From an uncultured bacterium (GTDB lineage: Bacteria; Planctomycetota; Phycisphaerae; Phycisphaerales; SM1A02): a stretch of 12,063 nt of DNA. Where the stretch lies: the NCBI GenBank assembly GCA_903938205.1, contig CAJACJ010000257.1:1-12063 (forward strand), written 5' to 3'. The notes under the pieces are model-generated. The model had not been told where the DNA came from. It saw only the letters and a program-made list of their open reading frames with translations, and did not search any database. Positions 1-7,274 of this stretch are shown here, piece after piece (within the stretch, counting starts at the first letter, position 1; the number at the start of each line of letters is the position of its first letter). The translations under genes and the position numbers were made by a program.

Positions 1-20
1 TATCTTTCAACACAGAAATC

Positions 21-1958
21 ATGAGCACCCAAAATAAGAATGATCCATGCTCTTGTGGCAGCGGCCGTAAAGCCAAGAATTGCTGCATGCGCCCAGACGT
101 TCCCAAGGGCCGCAAGCCGGTTGTGGATTTCCCGCCAGTGCTTGGACAACCCGCGCGCACATTGCCCATTGCGGAGGCCACAAAAATTGCGCAGCACTTT
201 CACGCCAGCAAAGATTTGGAAAAAGCCGCGGAATTGTTCCGCCTCATTCTGAACGCGGACGCGGAGTTTGACGAGGCACGCTTCTACTACGGAATCTTGC
301 TGCATGAAACTGGTCAAAGCGACGCCGGTGTTGAGTTGATGCAGCAAACGTGCGCGCACAACACAACCAATGCCCATTATCACATGCGTCTTGGGTTGGT
401 ATTTGATGAGCGACATGATGGTCCGCGATCATTGGCCTGCTTTCGCACCGCGCACGCCATTGAGCCGACCGCGGGCAGTTGGTACAACATGGGCGTTAGT
501 CTTTTAAACTTAAACATGCTTGAGGAGGCGGAGGAATGCTTTCGCAAGGCTGTGAAGTTGTATCCGCCAAATCAAATTACATCTGCACTTAATAATTTGG
601 CGAGCGTTCTGTACAAGCAAGGCAAAGTTGTTGAAGCGTTGGTGAATTACAAAGCCGCGCATGAACTCACTCCGCAGGATGCGCTGATTCATAGCAATTA
701 TCTTTTCATTTCCAACTTTGTGCCGCATCCCGACCCCATGGCTTTGTTCAACGAGCATAAAAAGTTCTCGGAAAAATATGAGAGTTCGATACGCAAGAAG
801 AACCACGATTCTGAGCTTGCCATGTCGGTCTTGCAACGCGATCCCAACCGTCGCCTTCGCATTGGCTACCTCTCGCCTGACTTTCGCCAGCATTCTGTGG
901 CGCACTTCATTGAGCCGGTGCTTGTGGAGCATGATCAAAGTAAGTTTGAATTGTTCGCCTACTACTATCACGTGGCCGATGACGTGACCACAAAACGTAT
1001 TCGCGCGGTAGTTCCACATTGGCGCAATATTGTTGGACAATCCGACGCGCAAGTTGCAGCCCAAGTTCGCGAGGATGAGATTGATATTTTTGTGGATCTC
1101 GCCGGCCACGCTGGATTGAATCGTCTGCAAGTGTTCGCGCATAAACCCGCGCCAGTACAAGTGACGTGGCTTGGCTATCCAAATACCACGGGTTTGACGG
1201 GCATGGATTACAGAATCACGGACGCGTTTGCGGATCCGCCAGGAATGACCGAGGCGTTTCACAGCGAGACCTTGGTGCGAATGCCAGAATGTTTTTCCTG
1301 CTTCAAGGCGCCGCTACAAAGTCCGGATGTTGCGCCGTTACCCGCGCTGAACCGCGGCCATGTCACGTTTGGAAGTTTTAATATGTTCAGCAAAATGACC
1401 GCAGATGTGCTGGCCACGTGGGCGCGCATTCTGCTGCGCGTTCCCAACTCGCAATTGGTGATCAAGTACCAAGGAATGGATTCTGCATACATGCGCGAGC
1501 TAATTCAAAACATCTTCGTGGGTCATGGTGTTGAGAAGGAGCGCATAAAAACGTTGGGCCGCGACACTTCGCATGGCGAACACATGGCGCGCTACCACAC
1601 CATTGATATTGGGCTTGATCCATTTCCATACAACGGCACCACCACCACGTGCGACGCGTTGTGGATGGGCGTTCCAGTTGTGGTGCTTGCTGGCAACACG
1701 CATGTCAGTCGCGTGGGCGTGAGTCAGATGAGCAACTTGGGTTTGCAAGAAATGATCGCGCAGAACACCAATCAATATGTTGATATTGCGGCGGCACTGG
1801 CCAATGATTTGCCGCGACTCGCCGAGTTGCGCGGCGGCTTGCGCCAACGAATGGCGGCGTCGCCTTTGAACAATGTCCCCCGCTTCACGCGCTTTTTAGA
1901 GACCGCGTATCAAGACATGTGGACACGCTACATAGAAAAAATTTCCGCGGGCGTTTGA
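21..1958 (+). CDS. SEC-C/TPR GT41 (SPINDLY/OGT-like) protein glycosyltransferase
   Basis: This 645-residue protein has three visible parts. Residues 8-22 form a SEC-C motif (C10, C12, C21, C22), a small zinc-binding element known from the SecA C-terminus. Residues about 55-245 are helical TPR repeats of the form LGxxxxxxGxxxEAxxxxxxAxxxxP. Residues about 280-640 are a GT41 catalytic domain of the SPINDLY / O-GlcNAc transferase class, which moves a sugar from a nucleotide donor to Ser or Thr of proteins. Catalytic-domain landmarks are the SPDFRQHSVAHFIEP motif (H291), DLAGH (H363), FGSFNxxxK (K458, matching the UDP-contacting Lys of human OGT) and PYNGTTTTCDALW (D545). No signal peptide or membrane segment is visible, so it is probably cytoplasmic. 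The ATG at 21 is chosen because the SEC-C motif follows at once, although no clear Shine-Dalgarno precedes it. It converges with the second transferase. Family assignment is firm; donor sugar and target are unknown. Confidence 0.92.
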   Translation: MSTQNKNDPCSCGSGRKAKNCCMRPDVPKGRKPVVDFPPVLGQPARTLPIAEATKIAQHFHASKDLEKAAELFRLILNADAEFDEARFYYGILLHETGQSDAGVELMQQTCAHNTTNAHYHMRLGLVFDERHDGPRSLACFRTAHAIEPTAGSWYNMGVSLLNLNMLEEAEECFRKAVKLYPPNQITSALNNLASVLYKQGKVVEALVNYKAAHELTPQDALIHSNYLFISNFVPHPDPMALFNEHKKFSEKYESSIRKKNHDSELAMSVLQRDPNRRLRIGYLSPDFRQHSVAHFIEPVLVEHDQSKFELFAYYYHVADDVTTKRIRAVVPHWRNIVGQSDAQVAAQVREDEIDIFVDLAGHAGLNRLQVFAHKPAPVQVTWLGYPNTTGLTGMDYRITDAFADPPGMTEAFHSETLVRMPECFSCFKAPLQSPDVAPLPALNRGHVTFGSFNMFSKMTADVLATWARILLRVPNSQLVIKYQGMDSAYMRELIQNIFVGHGVEKERIKTLGRDTSHGEHMARYHTIDIGLDPFPYNGTTTTCDALWMGVPVVVLAGNTHVSRVGVSQMSNLGLQEMIAQNTNQYVDIAAALANDLPRLAELRGGLRQRMAASPLNNVPRFTRFLETAYQDMWTRYIEKISAGV

Positions 1959-2089
1959 TATCAAGCCAATTATGGCCACAATGCAAAGTGCTTGCGGGCC
2001 CTTGATAATCGAATCAATATTTCGAATTACTTTTGAGATTGCAAATAGCGCGCCTTTTTTTGAACGCGGATGTTCTTATGAAAGCGCGC
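1959..2089. other. Convergent intergenic gap between two GT41 genes
   Basis: This 131-base gap separates the 3' ends of the first and second transferase genes. It contains a 7-bp inverted repeat (tatcaag at 1959-1965, cttgata at 2001-2007) with a 35-base loop, starting directly after the first gene's stop codon. There is no T-run right after it, so it is a weak terminator candidate at best. A run of seven T at 2055-2061 follows a GC-rich agcgcgcc, but that segment forms no convincing hairpin. No gene is seen here. Confidence 0.4.
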
Positions 2090-2104
2090 CTACTTTTGAA
2101 TGCG
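2047..2104. repeat. Imperfect 22-bp direct repeat at the convergent gene ends
   Basis: Two copies (2047-2068 and 2083-2104) start 36 bases apart and agree at 19 of 22 positions by eye. Each begins agcgcgcc, then a T-rich stretch, then gaa and gcg. The right copy covers the stop and last codons of the minus-strand transferase; the left copy lies just downstream of that gene. It looks like a small local duplication of the gene's 3' end. A role in termination is possible but not shown. Confidence 0.45.
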
Positions 2105-4009
2105 CGCGGCCCACATCTGTTCGTAGCCTTGCTCTAGATTGCTGGTAAATCGCGCCACATTCATCAGCGGCGAAGCCAGCATTCGCTCGCGCATGCCTGC
2201 GCGAAGGGCGGCGAGCCGCGGCAAATCATTGGCCAGCGCGACAGCGATCTCAACATACTCGCTCTGATTATGAGCGATCAATTCTTGCAGACCCAAGTTA
2301 CTCATCTGGCTCACGCCCACGCGTCCCACATGGCTTGCGCCCTCAAGAGTGATCACGGGAGCCCCCATCCACAACGCGTCCAAGGTGGTGGTGGTGCCGT
2401 TGTAAGGAAATGGATCAAGCGCGATATCAATGTTGTTGTAGCGCGCCATGTGCTCAACATGCGAGGCGTCATCACCTTGAATGCGCAACTGAGACACAAG
2501 CACGCCACGCGTCATGAACTGATGATGAATGAACTGCGTCATAGGCACGCTCTCCAAATCCTTGTACTTTAAAAACAACGTGGACGTAGGAATGCGCTTG
2601 AGAATGTTGGACCACACACTGATGACTTCGGGCGTGATTTTTGCAAAGTTATTGAACGAGCCAAATGTGACGCGACCCGTTCGCATGGCATGAAGCGGCG
2701 CCACGGCGGGCGCGTCGGCGGGCGCGCGAAAGCAAGAAAAACAATCGGGCATTCGATGCAATTTCTCTGTGTGAAACGCCTCGGTCATTCCTCGCGGATC
2801 CGCGAATGCATCGGTGATTCTGTAATCCATGGTGCTCAAGCCGGTGGTGTTTGGGTACCCAAGCCAAGCCACTTGCAGCGGCGCGGGCTTGCGAGCAAAT
2901 ATGGGAAGACGATTGGTGGCGGTGTGGCCAGCCAGATCAATCAGAATGTCAATGCTGTCGGCGCGAATCATGGCGGCAATGTCGGCGTCGGATTTTCCAA
3001 CAAGACTGCGCCAGTGAGAGACATGGCTTTGAATGCGCTTGGTCATGTCATCAACAACGGTATGGTGGTAATAGGCGAACAACTCGAATTTGCTTTTGTC
3101 ATGCGCCGCAAGAACAGGTTCTATGAAATGCGAAACGGCGTGCTGCCGGAAATCGCTCGAGACATACCCAATGCGAAGCGGTCGATTCTCACCAGTTGCG
3201 ACATGGAGAGCCGATTGATGTGGCTCGGATTTGGCCGCCGCACGCTCATGGAATTCACCAAATTTTTTATGGGCAGCAAATATTTTTCCCATGTCCGGAG
3301 TTGCTTGGTAATTCAATGCGTACAAATAATTGCTTTGAATGAAAGGCTTTTCGGGCGCGAGTATCAGCGCCATTTCATATTGATCAATGGCCTCCTTGGC
3401 CATGCCCTGCGAAAGCAACTGACCCCCCTTGTTATTCAGGGCGATGGCGTTGGTTTCCTTTTCGCAAATCATGTTCAAACTGACTGACACATTGCCTAAC
3501 CTCAAGCTTGAAACATCATTGAATAAATCAAATGGCGCCTGCGATGCGATTTTTCGAAAGCCCATTAAGTCGAGCATTTGCGCGAGCGGTTCAAATGCCC
3601 AGGCTGATCGATTGAAATCATTGTCATCATTTTGTTCGCCGTACAAAAGTGTTGTCAAAAGAAATGCCTGATTCGTTTCAAGTTGTGCCTCTGCGAATAA
3701 TTTTGCGATGTGTTCAAGATTTGGAACGCAAAGACGCAGCACGCCGCCGGGAATAAGCACGCGGAACGCCTCCAGAAGCGCACTGGGCAACTCCTTGCGA
3801 AATCCAAATCGTTGATAGACAAACGGCGCGTAAATTTCTGCGACGGAATGATTGGCAAACATGGAAAGGTCGCTGCCGTCGCCAACCACATCCACGCCCG
3901 GCTTGGCGTGCCTGTTCATCAAGGTCCAACCTGGCTTGACCTCGCTTCCACCAATATGCAAGCGAATGAATTCTTTGGGCGCGGCGGTGCTCGGTGTTGA
4001 TGGAGACAT
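2090..4009 (-). CDS. Methyltransferase-like/TPR/GT41 fusion glycosyltransferase
   Basis: With the ATG at 4009 the protein has 639 residues. Residues about 10-180 resemble class I SAM-dependent methyltransferases of the COG4627-like kind: the LHIGGSEVKPGW start, D-V-V-G-D followed by DLSMF, SVAEIYA, and EAFRVLIPGGVLRLCVPNL. Residues about 184-250 give roughly two TPR units (one clear, with a connector). Residues about 280-639 are a GT41 catalytic domain with YVSSDFRQH (H290), DLAGH, FGSFNNFAK (K457) and PYNGTTTTLDALW (D544). It is an obvious paralogue of its two neighbours, with most of the TPR array replaced by the N-terminal domain. An in-frame ATG at 4054 would add 15 residues and push into the third gene's upstream region; 4009 is preferred because the domain begins shortly afterwards. 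Neither start has a visible Shine-Dalgarno. The usual HVLEHL segment of this methyltransferase type reads FVYQRF here, so methyl transfer activity is doubtful. Confidence 0.88.
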   Translation of the reverse strand: MSPSTPSTAAPKEFIRLHIGGSEVKPGWTLMNRHAKPGVDVVGDGSDLSMFANHSVAEIYAPFVYQRFGFRKELPSALLEAFRVLIPGGVLRLCVPNLEHIAKLFAEAQLETNQAFLLTTLLYGEQNDDNDFNRSAWAFEPLAQMLDLMGFRKIASQAPFDLFNDVSSLRLGNVSVSLNMICEKETNAIALNNKGGQLLSQGMAKEAIDQYEMALILAPEKPFIQSNYLYALNYQATPDMGKIFAAHKKFGEFHERAAAKSEPHQSALHVATGENRPLRIGYVSSDFRQHAVSHFIEPVLAAHDKSKFELFAYYHHTVVDDMTKRIQSHVSHWRSLVGKSDADIAAMIRADSIDILIDLAGHTATNRLPIFARKPAPLQVAWLGYPNTTGLSTMDYRITDAFADPRGMTEAFHTEKLHRMPDCFSCFRAPADAPAVAPLHAMRTGRVTFGSFNNFAKITPEVISVWSNILKRIPTSTLFLKYKDLESVPMTQFIHHQFMTRGVLVSQLRIQGDDASHVEHMARYNNIDIALDPFPYNGTTTTLDALWMGAPVITLEGASHVGRVGVSQMSNLGLQELIAHNQSEYVEIAVALANDLPRLAALRAGMRERMLASPLMNVARFTSNLEQGYEQMWAARIQK

Positions 4010-4089
4010 GCGAAAGAATAGTAGATGAAAATTTGATTGTTGACGGACCACCAATCAACTCGCGAAGTGGCTTGCATTATGCTTTGACC
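4010..4089. promoter_or_regulatory. Divergent promoter region between two GT41 genes
   Basis: These 80 bases separate the start codons of the second (minus) and third (plus) transferases, so both promoters must lie here or inside the opposite gene. A TACTAT hexamer lies 8 bases before the minus-strand ATG and a CATTAT hexamer (4075-4080) lies 9 bases before the plus-strand ATG. Both are only 4-of-6 matches to a -10 box, and neither has a good -35 at 17 bases. If used, transcripts would be leaderless or nearly so, which would fit the absence of Shine-Dalgarno sequences. This is inference from position. Confidence 0.35.
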
Positions 4090-5913
4090 ATGGCCAACAA
4101 GGGTCGCGCAAACGCCAAGTCACCAGCCAACAACGCCATGGCGTTGGCGCAGCAACTGCACGAGCATGGCGACTTTGATAAAGCGGAACAATTGTACAAC
4201 CAGGTGCTTTCAGTTCTGCCAAACCATGGTGACGCGTTGTGTTGTTTGGGCTTGCTGCGATTTCAAACTGGGGACGCGCCAACAGCGATCGAGCTGCTGC
4301 GCAAGGCCACATTAACGCGCCCCATGCAGGCCAAATTTTTTTACAACTTGGGGAAGGTGCATCAAACGCTTGGCGATATTCCAGAGGCCATGACCGCGTA
4401 TCAACGCGCCATAGATATTGATGCGCGTCAACCGCAAGCGCATTGTAATTTAGCCAACGCGCTGCAGTTGAAAGGCGACTTGGACGCGGCGCTGCAACAA
4501 TTTCAGCGCGCCATGTTGGCGTGTCCAACATCCCCGCTTCTGCGCACCATGTATTTGTGCGCGCTGAATTATGTATCGGCGCAAGATCCCCAGTCGATTT
4601 TTGCGGCGCACATAAAGTTTGCAGATATGTTTGAGGCGCCGCTGCGACCGCGGGTGAAAATGGCTGGGACAAACGCAACTACAACGAACGCGTTGAAAAA
4701 TAACTCCGCAAGTGAGCAAGCGCTTCAAAGCGATAGCGTCCTAGACAAATTCAAAATTTCCGCAATATCCAATTCGACAACTGGTGCTCATGCGCCCATT
4801 GCAAAGCAGCGCCCGCTACGAATTGGCTATGTTTCCCCAGATTTCAAGCAACATTCGGTAGCGCATTTTATTGAGCCAGTGCTAGCCGCGCATGATAAAA
4901 GCAAGTTTGAGGTGTTCTGTTATTCAAACAACTTGATGGCCGACGAGGTCACGCAACGCATTCAAAGCGCGTGCGCGCATTGGCGTGTGATTGCGGATCA
5001 ATCCGATGAAGTGGTTGCGAAACAAATTCGCGACGACGGCATTGACATACTTGTGGATTTGGCGGGACACACGCCGCAGAATCGCTTGCTGGTGTTCGCG
5101 CGCAAACCGGCGCCCGTGCAAGCGACATGGATTGGGTATCCCAACACAACTGGCTTGACCACGATGGATTACAGAATCACCGACGCGTTTGCGGATCCAG
5201 TTGGCGACTCCGACCGGTTTCACACTGAAAAATTAATTCGTCTGCCCGAATGTTTTTCTTGCTTTGAGGCGCCGCGTGAAAGTCCGCCGGTTTGCGCGTT
5301 GCCTACGCTTACCACGGGCCACATTACATTTGGTTCTTTCAACAATCCGCTGAAATTCACGCCCGATGTGATTGAGCAATGGTCACACATTCTCAAGCGC
5401 ATTCCAAACTCGCGTCTTGTGCTGAAGTATCAAGGACTTGATTCTGTATTTATGAGCGCCCTGCTGCGCGAGCAGTTTGGCGCGCATGGAATTGTGCCGC
5501 AACGTCTGGACATTCTTGGCAAAGATGTGTCGCAGCTTGATCACATGAACCGCTACAACCAAATTGATATTGGACTAGATCCATTTCCCTATAACGGAAC
5601 TACAACAACATGCGACGCGCTGTGGATGGGCGTTCCGGTTGTAGTGCTCGCTGGCAACACTCATGTCAGTCGCGTGGGCGTAAGCCAAATGCAAAACCTT
5701 GGCTTACCGCAACTCGTTGCGCGCGATACGAATGACTATGTTCAGATTACCACCACGCTTGCGGGCGATCTGGAAAAACTTGCGGCGTTGCGTGGCAGTT
5801 TGCGCGCGCGCATGAGCGAGTCGCCGCTGACAAATGTGGCGCGCTTCACGCGCAACGTGGAGGCCGCGTACGAAGTCATGTGGCGCAATCATCTCGATAC
5901 GCCGGTGGCTTGA
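4090..5913 (+). CDS. TPR GT41 (SPINDLY/OGT-like) protein glycosyltransferase
   Basis: This 607-residue protein has about four TPR repeats (residues about 17-160, pattern ALxxLGxxxxxxGDxxxAxxxxxxAxxxxP) and a connector containing IFAAHIKF. A Ser/Thr/Asn-rich, probably disordered segment follows at about 191-239, then a GT41 catalytic domain at about 244-605. Landmarks are YVSPDFKQHSVAHF (H255), DLAGH, FGSFNNPLK (K422) and PYNGTTTTCDALW (D509). The C-terminal half is very close to that of the first transferase, including 20 identical bases (1701-1720 and 5662-5681). The ATG at 4090 is chosen because the preceding in-frame extension from 3994 would overlap the divergent gene's coding sequence and has no domain content. 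No Shine-Dalgarno is visible. It is probably a cytoplasmic protein glycosyltransferase; donor sugar and acceptors are unknown. It converges with the LPMO gene across a hairpin. Confidence 0.9.
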   Translation: MANKGRANAKSPANNAMALAQQLHEHGDFDKAEQLYNQVLSVLPNHGDALCCLGLLRFQTGDAPTAIELLRKATLTRPMQAKFFYNLGKVHQTLGDIPEAMTAYQRAIDIDARQPQAHCNLANALQLKGDLDAALQQFQRAMLACPTSPLLRTMYLCALNYVSAQDPQSIFAAHIKFADMFEAPLRPRVKMAGTNATTTNALKNNSASEQALQSDSVLDKFKISAISNSTTGAHAPIAKQRPLRIGYVSPDFKQHSVAHFIEPVLAAHDKSKFEVFCYSNNLMADEVTQRIQSACAHWRVIADQSDEVVAKQIRDDGIDILVDLAGHTPQNRLLVFARKPAPVQATWIGYPNTTGLTTMDYRITDAFADPVGDSDRFHTEKLIRLPECFSCFEAPRESPPVCALPTLTTGHITFGSFNNPLKFTPDVIEQWSHILKRIPNSRLVLKYQGLDSVFMSALLREQFGAHGIVPQRLDILGKDVSQLDHMNRYNQIDIGLDPFPYNGTTTTCDALWMGVPVVVLAGNTHVSRVGVSQMQNLGLPQLVARDTNDYVQITTTLAGDLEKLAALRGSLRARMSESPLTNVARFTRNVEAAYEVMWRNHLDTPVA

Positions 5914-5953
5914 CTCCAACAGAATTTTTGCAAACACAAACTGCAAAAGCGAC

Positions 5954-5981
5954 ACGCCCGCGCCTGATGAGGCGCGGGCGT
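5954..5981. terminator. Hairpin terminator, probably bidirectional
   Basis: A perfect 11-bp GC-rich stem (5954-5964 with 5971-5981) encloses a six-base loop, tgatga. It lies 40 bases past the third transferase's stop and 76 bases past the LPMO's stop, in the middle of a 144-base convergent gap. T-runs on either side are weak (agaaattt on +, a short tttt several bases on for -), so it is a less than classical intrinsic terminator. Its position between two converging genes supports termination for both. Confidence 0.7.
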
Positions 5982-6057
5982 AGAAATTTGCGCGCGAAAT
6001 ATTCCGTTTCACCATGTCCGCCGCATTGCGCAAAGTGGTTGCATGAATGAACTACGT

Positions 6058-7173
6058 TTAGGGACACGCACCCCAATTCAGAAGAATAATCGACACATCG
6101 GCGGCATCCGTGGTGCCATCTTTGGTGATGTCACTCGCGCCTGGTTGGCCCCAATCGAGCAGCGCAATACTGACATCAGCGGCGTCCACAGATCTGTCAC
6201 TAGTCAAATCACCGTCACAAACGGAAATGAATCCGCCAATACCAACACAGCCAAGGTCCGTTGGCAACAAGCCGGGCGTGCTGAAATTAGCCACGCAACC
6301 CACGTCAATAAATGCGCCAGGGAGAATGCGTGCGTTGTAATCCGCGTTGGTCACAACATAATGCGTTCCAACCTTGCTCTTGAGAACGCCATTCCACACA
6401 CTGGAAACATCCGCGGCCCAATCAAATTCCAAAGTCCAGCTTTCAATGTTCTGATTTGTTTGATTGGTGATGCGGAACGCGGCTTGACCACCGCCAGTCC
6501 ATGCATTGGTATGTGAAAATGCCACGGTGGCAGAAATCACTGGTGGTGGTGGCGGAGCCCCGTAGTCAACGCCGCCAAAATCTAAATCACTAGTGGAGAA
6601 GAATGCCTCGTTGGCTGGATCAATGCGTTGCCAAATCACATATAAAACATGTCGGCCAATACGCTCTGGAAATTGAAGCGTCATGAAATAGTCGAAGCCA
6701 TTCAGCTTCGCGGTTTCGCCACCTGGAATTAAAACCAAGTCGCTCCACTTCAACGGCTGTGTTGGGTCGTACCCCTCTTTGGTGATGTAGGCCTTGAAAA
6801 AACTTGGATCATGCGGCGTGTGCAAATGAAATCGACACACGCGCGGACCAGCGACCATTGCGGTGGCGGGCCAATCCGTACGAGGCAAATCAATGCCCGC
6901 GTACTTGGCGCGGCCGGCGCTGGCCAACATTCCATTGGGAATCAGCGCTTGATAGTCGTAGTTGGGCACGCGTAGATTGACCTCATCCCAGTCGTAGAAG
7001 GCTTGCGTTCCCGCAACTGCAACCGCGGCGCGACCCGCGGCGCTTGTCGGATTTTCCGGATTTTCCAAGAACACTTCATAGGAGCGACTGATCGGGTCGG
7101 CCATGGAGCCGTGACCAAGCGCGCTTAGCGAACACAGAGTCAGACATGCGAGTGAGCATAAAATGTTTTTCAT
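6058..7173 (-). CDS. Secreted AA10 lytic polysaccharide monooxygenase with CBM2 and EF-hand repeats
   Basis: This 371-residue enzyme has a Sec signal peptide (residues 1-20, ending SALG) whose cleavage exposes H21, the N-terminal His that AA10 enzymes need for copper. The second copper-binding His is H121 in HTPHDPSFFKAYITK, which aligns with the TAxHxT region of the family. The AA10 domain runs about 21-206 (IWQRIDPANEAFFSTSDLDF near its end). A proline linker (PPPPP) follows, then a CBM2 cellulose/chitin-binding module (about 214-310) and two dockerin-like EF-hand loops (D322-D333 and D348-D359), ending WGACP. AA10 enzymes oxidatively cleave crystalline cellulose or chitin; the cellulase next door favours cellulose. 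The start is supported by AAAGG seven bases upstream of the ATG. It lies 101 bases downstream of the cellulase on the same strand, so co-transcription is likely. Confidence 0.93.
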   Translation of the reverse strand: MKNILCSLACLTLCSLSALGHGSMADPISRSYEVFLENPENPTSAAGRAAVAVAGTQAFYDWDEVNLRVPNYDYQALIPNGMLASAGRAKYAGIDLPRTDWPATAMVAGPRVCRFHLHTPHDPSFFKAYITKEGYDPTQPLKWSDLVLIPGGETAKLNGFDYFMTLQFPERIGRHVLYVIWQRIDPANEAFFSTSDLDFGGVDYGAPPPPPVISATVAFSHTNAWTGGGQAAFRITNQTNQNIESWTLEFDWAADVSSVWNGVLKSKVGTHYVVTNADYNARILPGAFIDVGCVANFSTPGLLPTDLGCVGIGGFISVCDGDLTSDRSVDAADVSIALLDWGQPGASDITKDGTTDAADVSIILLNWGACP

Positions 7174-7180
7174 ACGTCGA

Positions 7181-7187
7181 CCTTTCT
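7181..7187 (-). promoter_or_regulatory. Ribosome binding site of the LPMO gene
   Basis: On the minus strand this reads AGAAAGG and ends seven bases before the ATG at 7173. It fixes the start that gives a signal peptide and an exposed histidine. Confidence 0.65.
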
Positions 7188-7257
7188 GTATCTGAAATTG
7201 CCAAACTCAACCTGAATGAACACATCAAGTCACAAATAATTATTGGGTAGCCCACAT

Positions 7258-7274
7258 ACGCGGTGAAAGCGCGT
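7258..7274 (-). other. Small hairpin directly after the cellulase stop codon
   Basis: A 5-bp stem (7258-7262 with 7270-7274, acgcg/cgcgt) with a 7-base loop directly abuts the cellulase stop codon. It has no T-tract, so it is a poor terminator. It might instead attenuate or protect the 3' end between the cellulase and LPMO cistrons. The rest of the 101-base gap (7174-7274) holds only the LPMO ribosome binding site. Confidence 0.25.

Noticed and set aside
2690..3487. A 265-codon open frame on + opposite the second transferase
   Set aside because: Antisense shadow of the GT41/TPR coding sequence; no domain or ribosome binding site. The similar 250-codon frame at 510-1262 on - is rejected for the same reason.
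3994..4089. Upstream extensions of the divergent transferases (starts at 3994 on + and 4054 on -)
   Set aside because: They would make the two coding sequences overlap by about 60 bases, add no domain content, and leave no room for promoters.
6058..6216. Reading the EF-hand pair as proof of a cellulosome
   Set aside because: No cohesin or scaffoldin is in the window, and such repeats are widespread in Planctomycetota-type secreted proteins without a known cellulosome.
7114..7173. Possible lipoprotein signal in the LPMO (cysteines in the signal peptide)
   Set aside because: The residues before the cysteines do not fit a lipobox, and cleavage after SALG exposes the essential N-terminal histidine.
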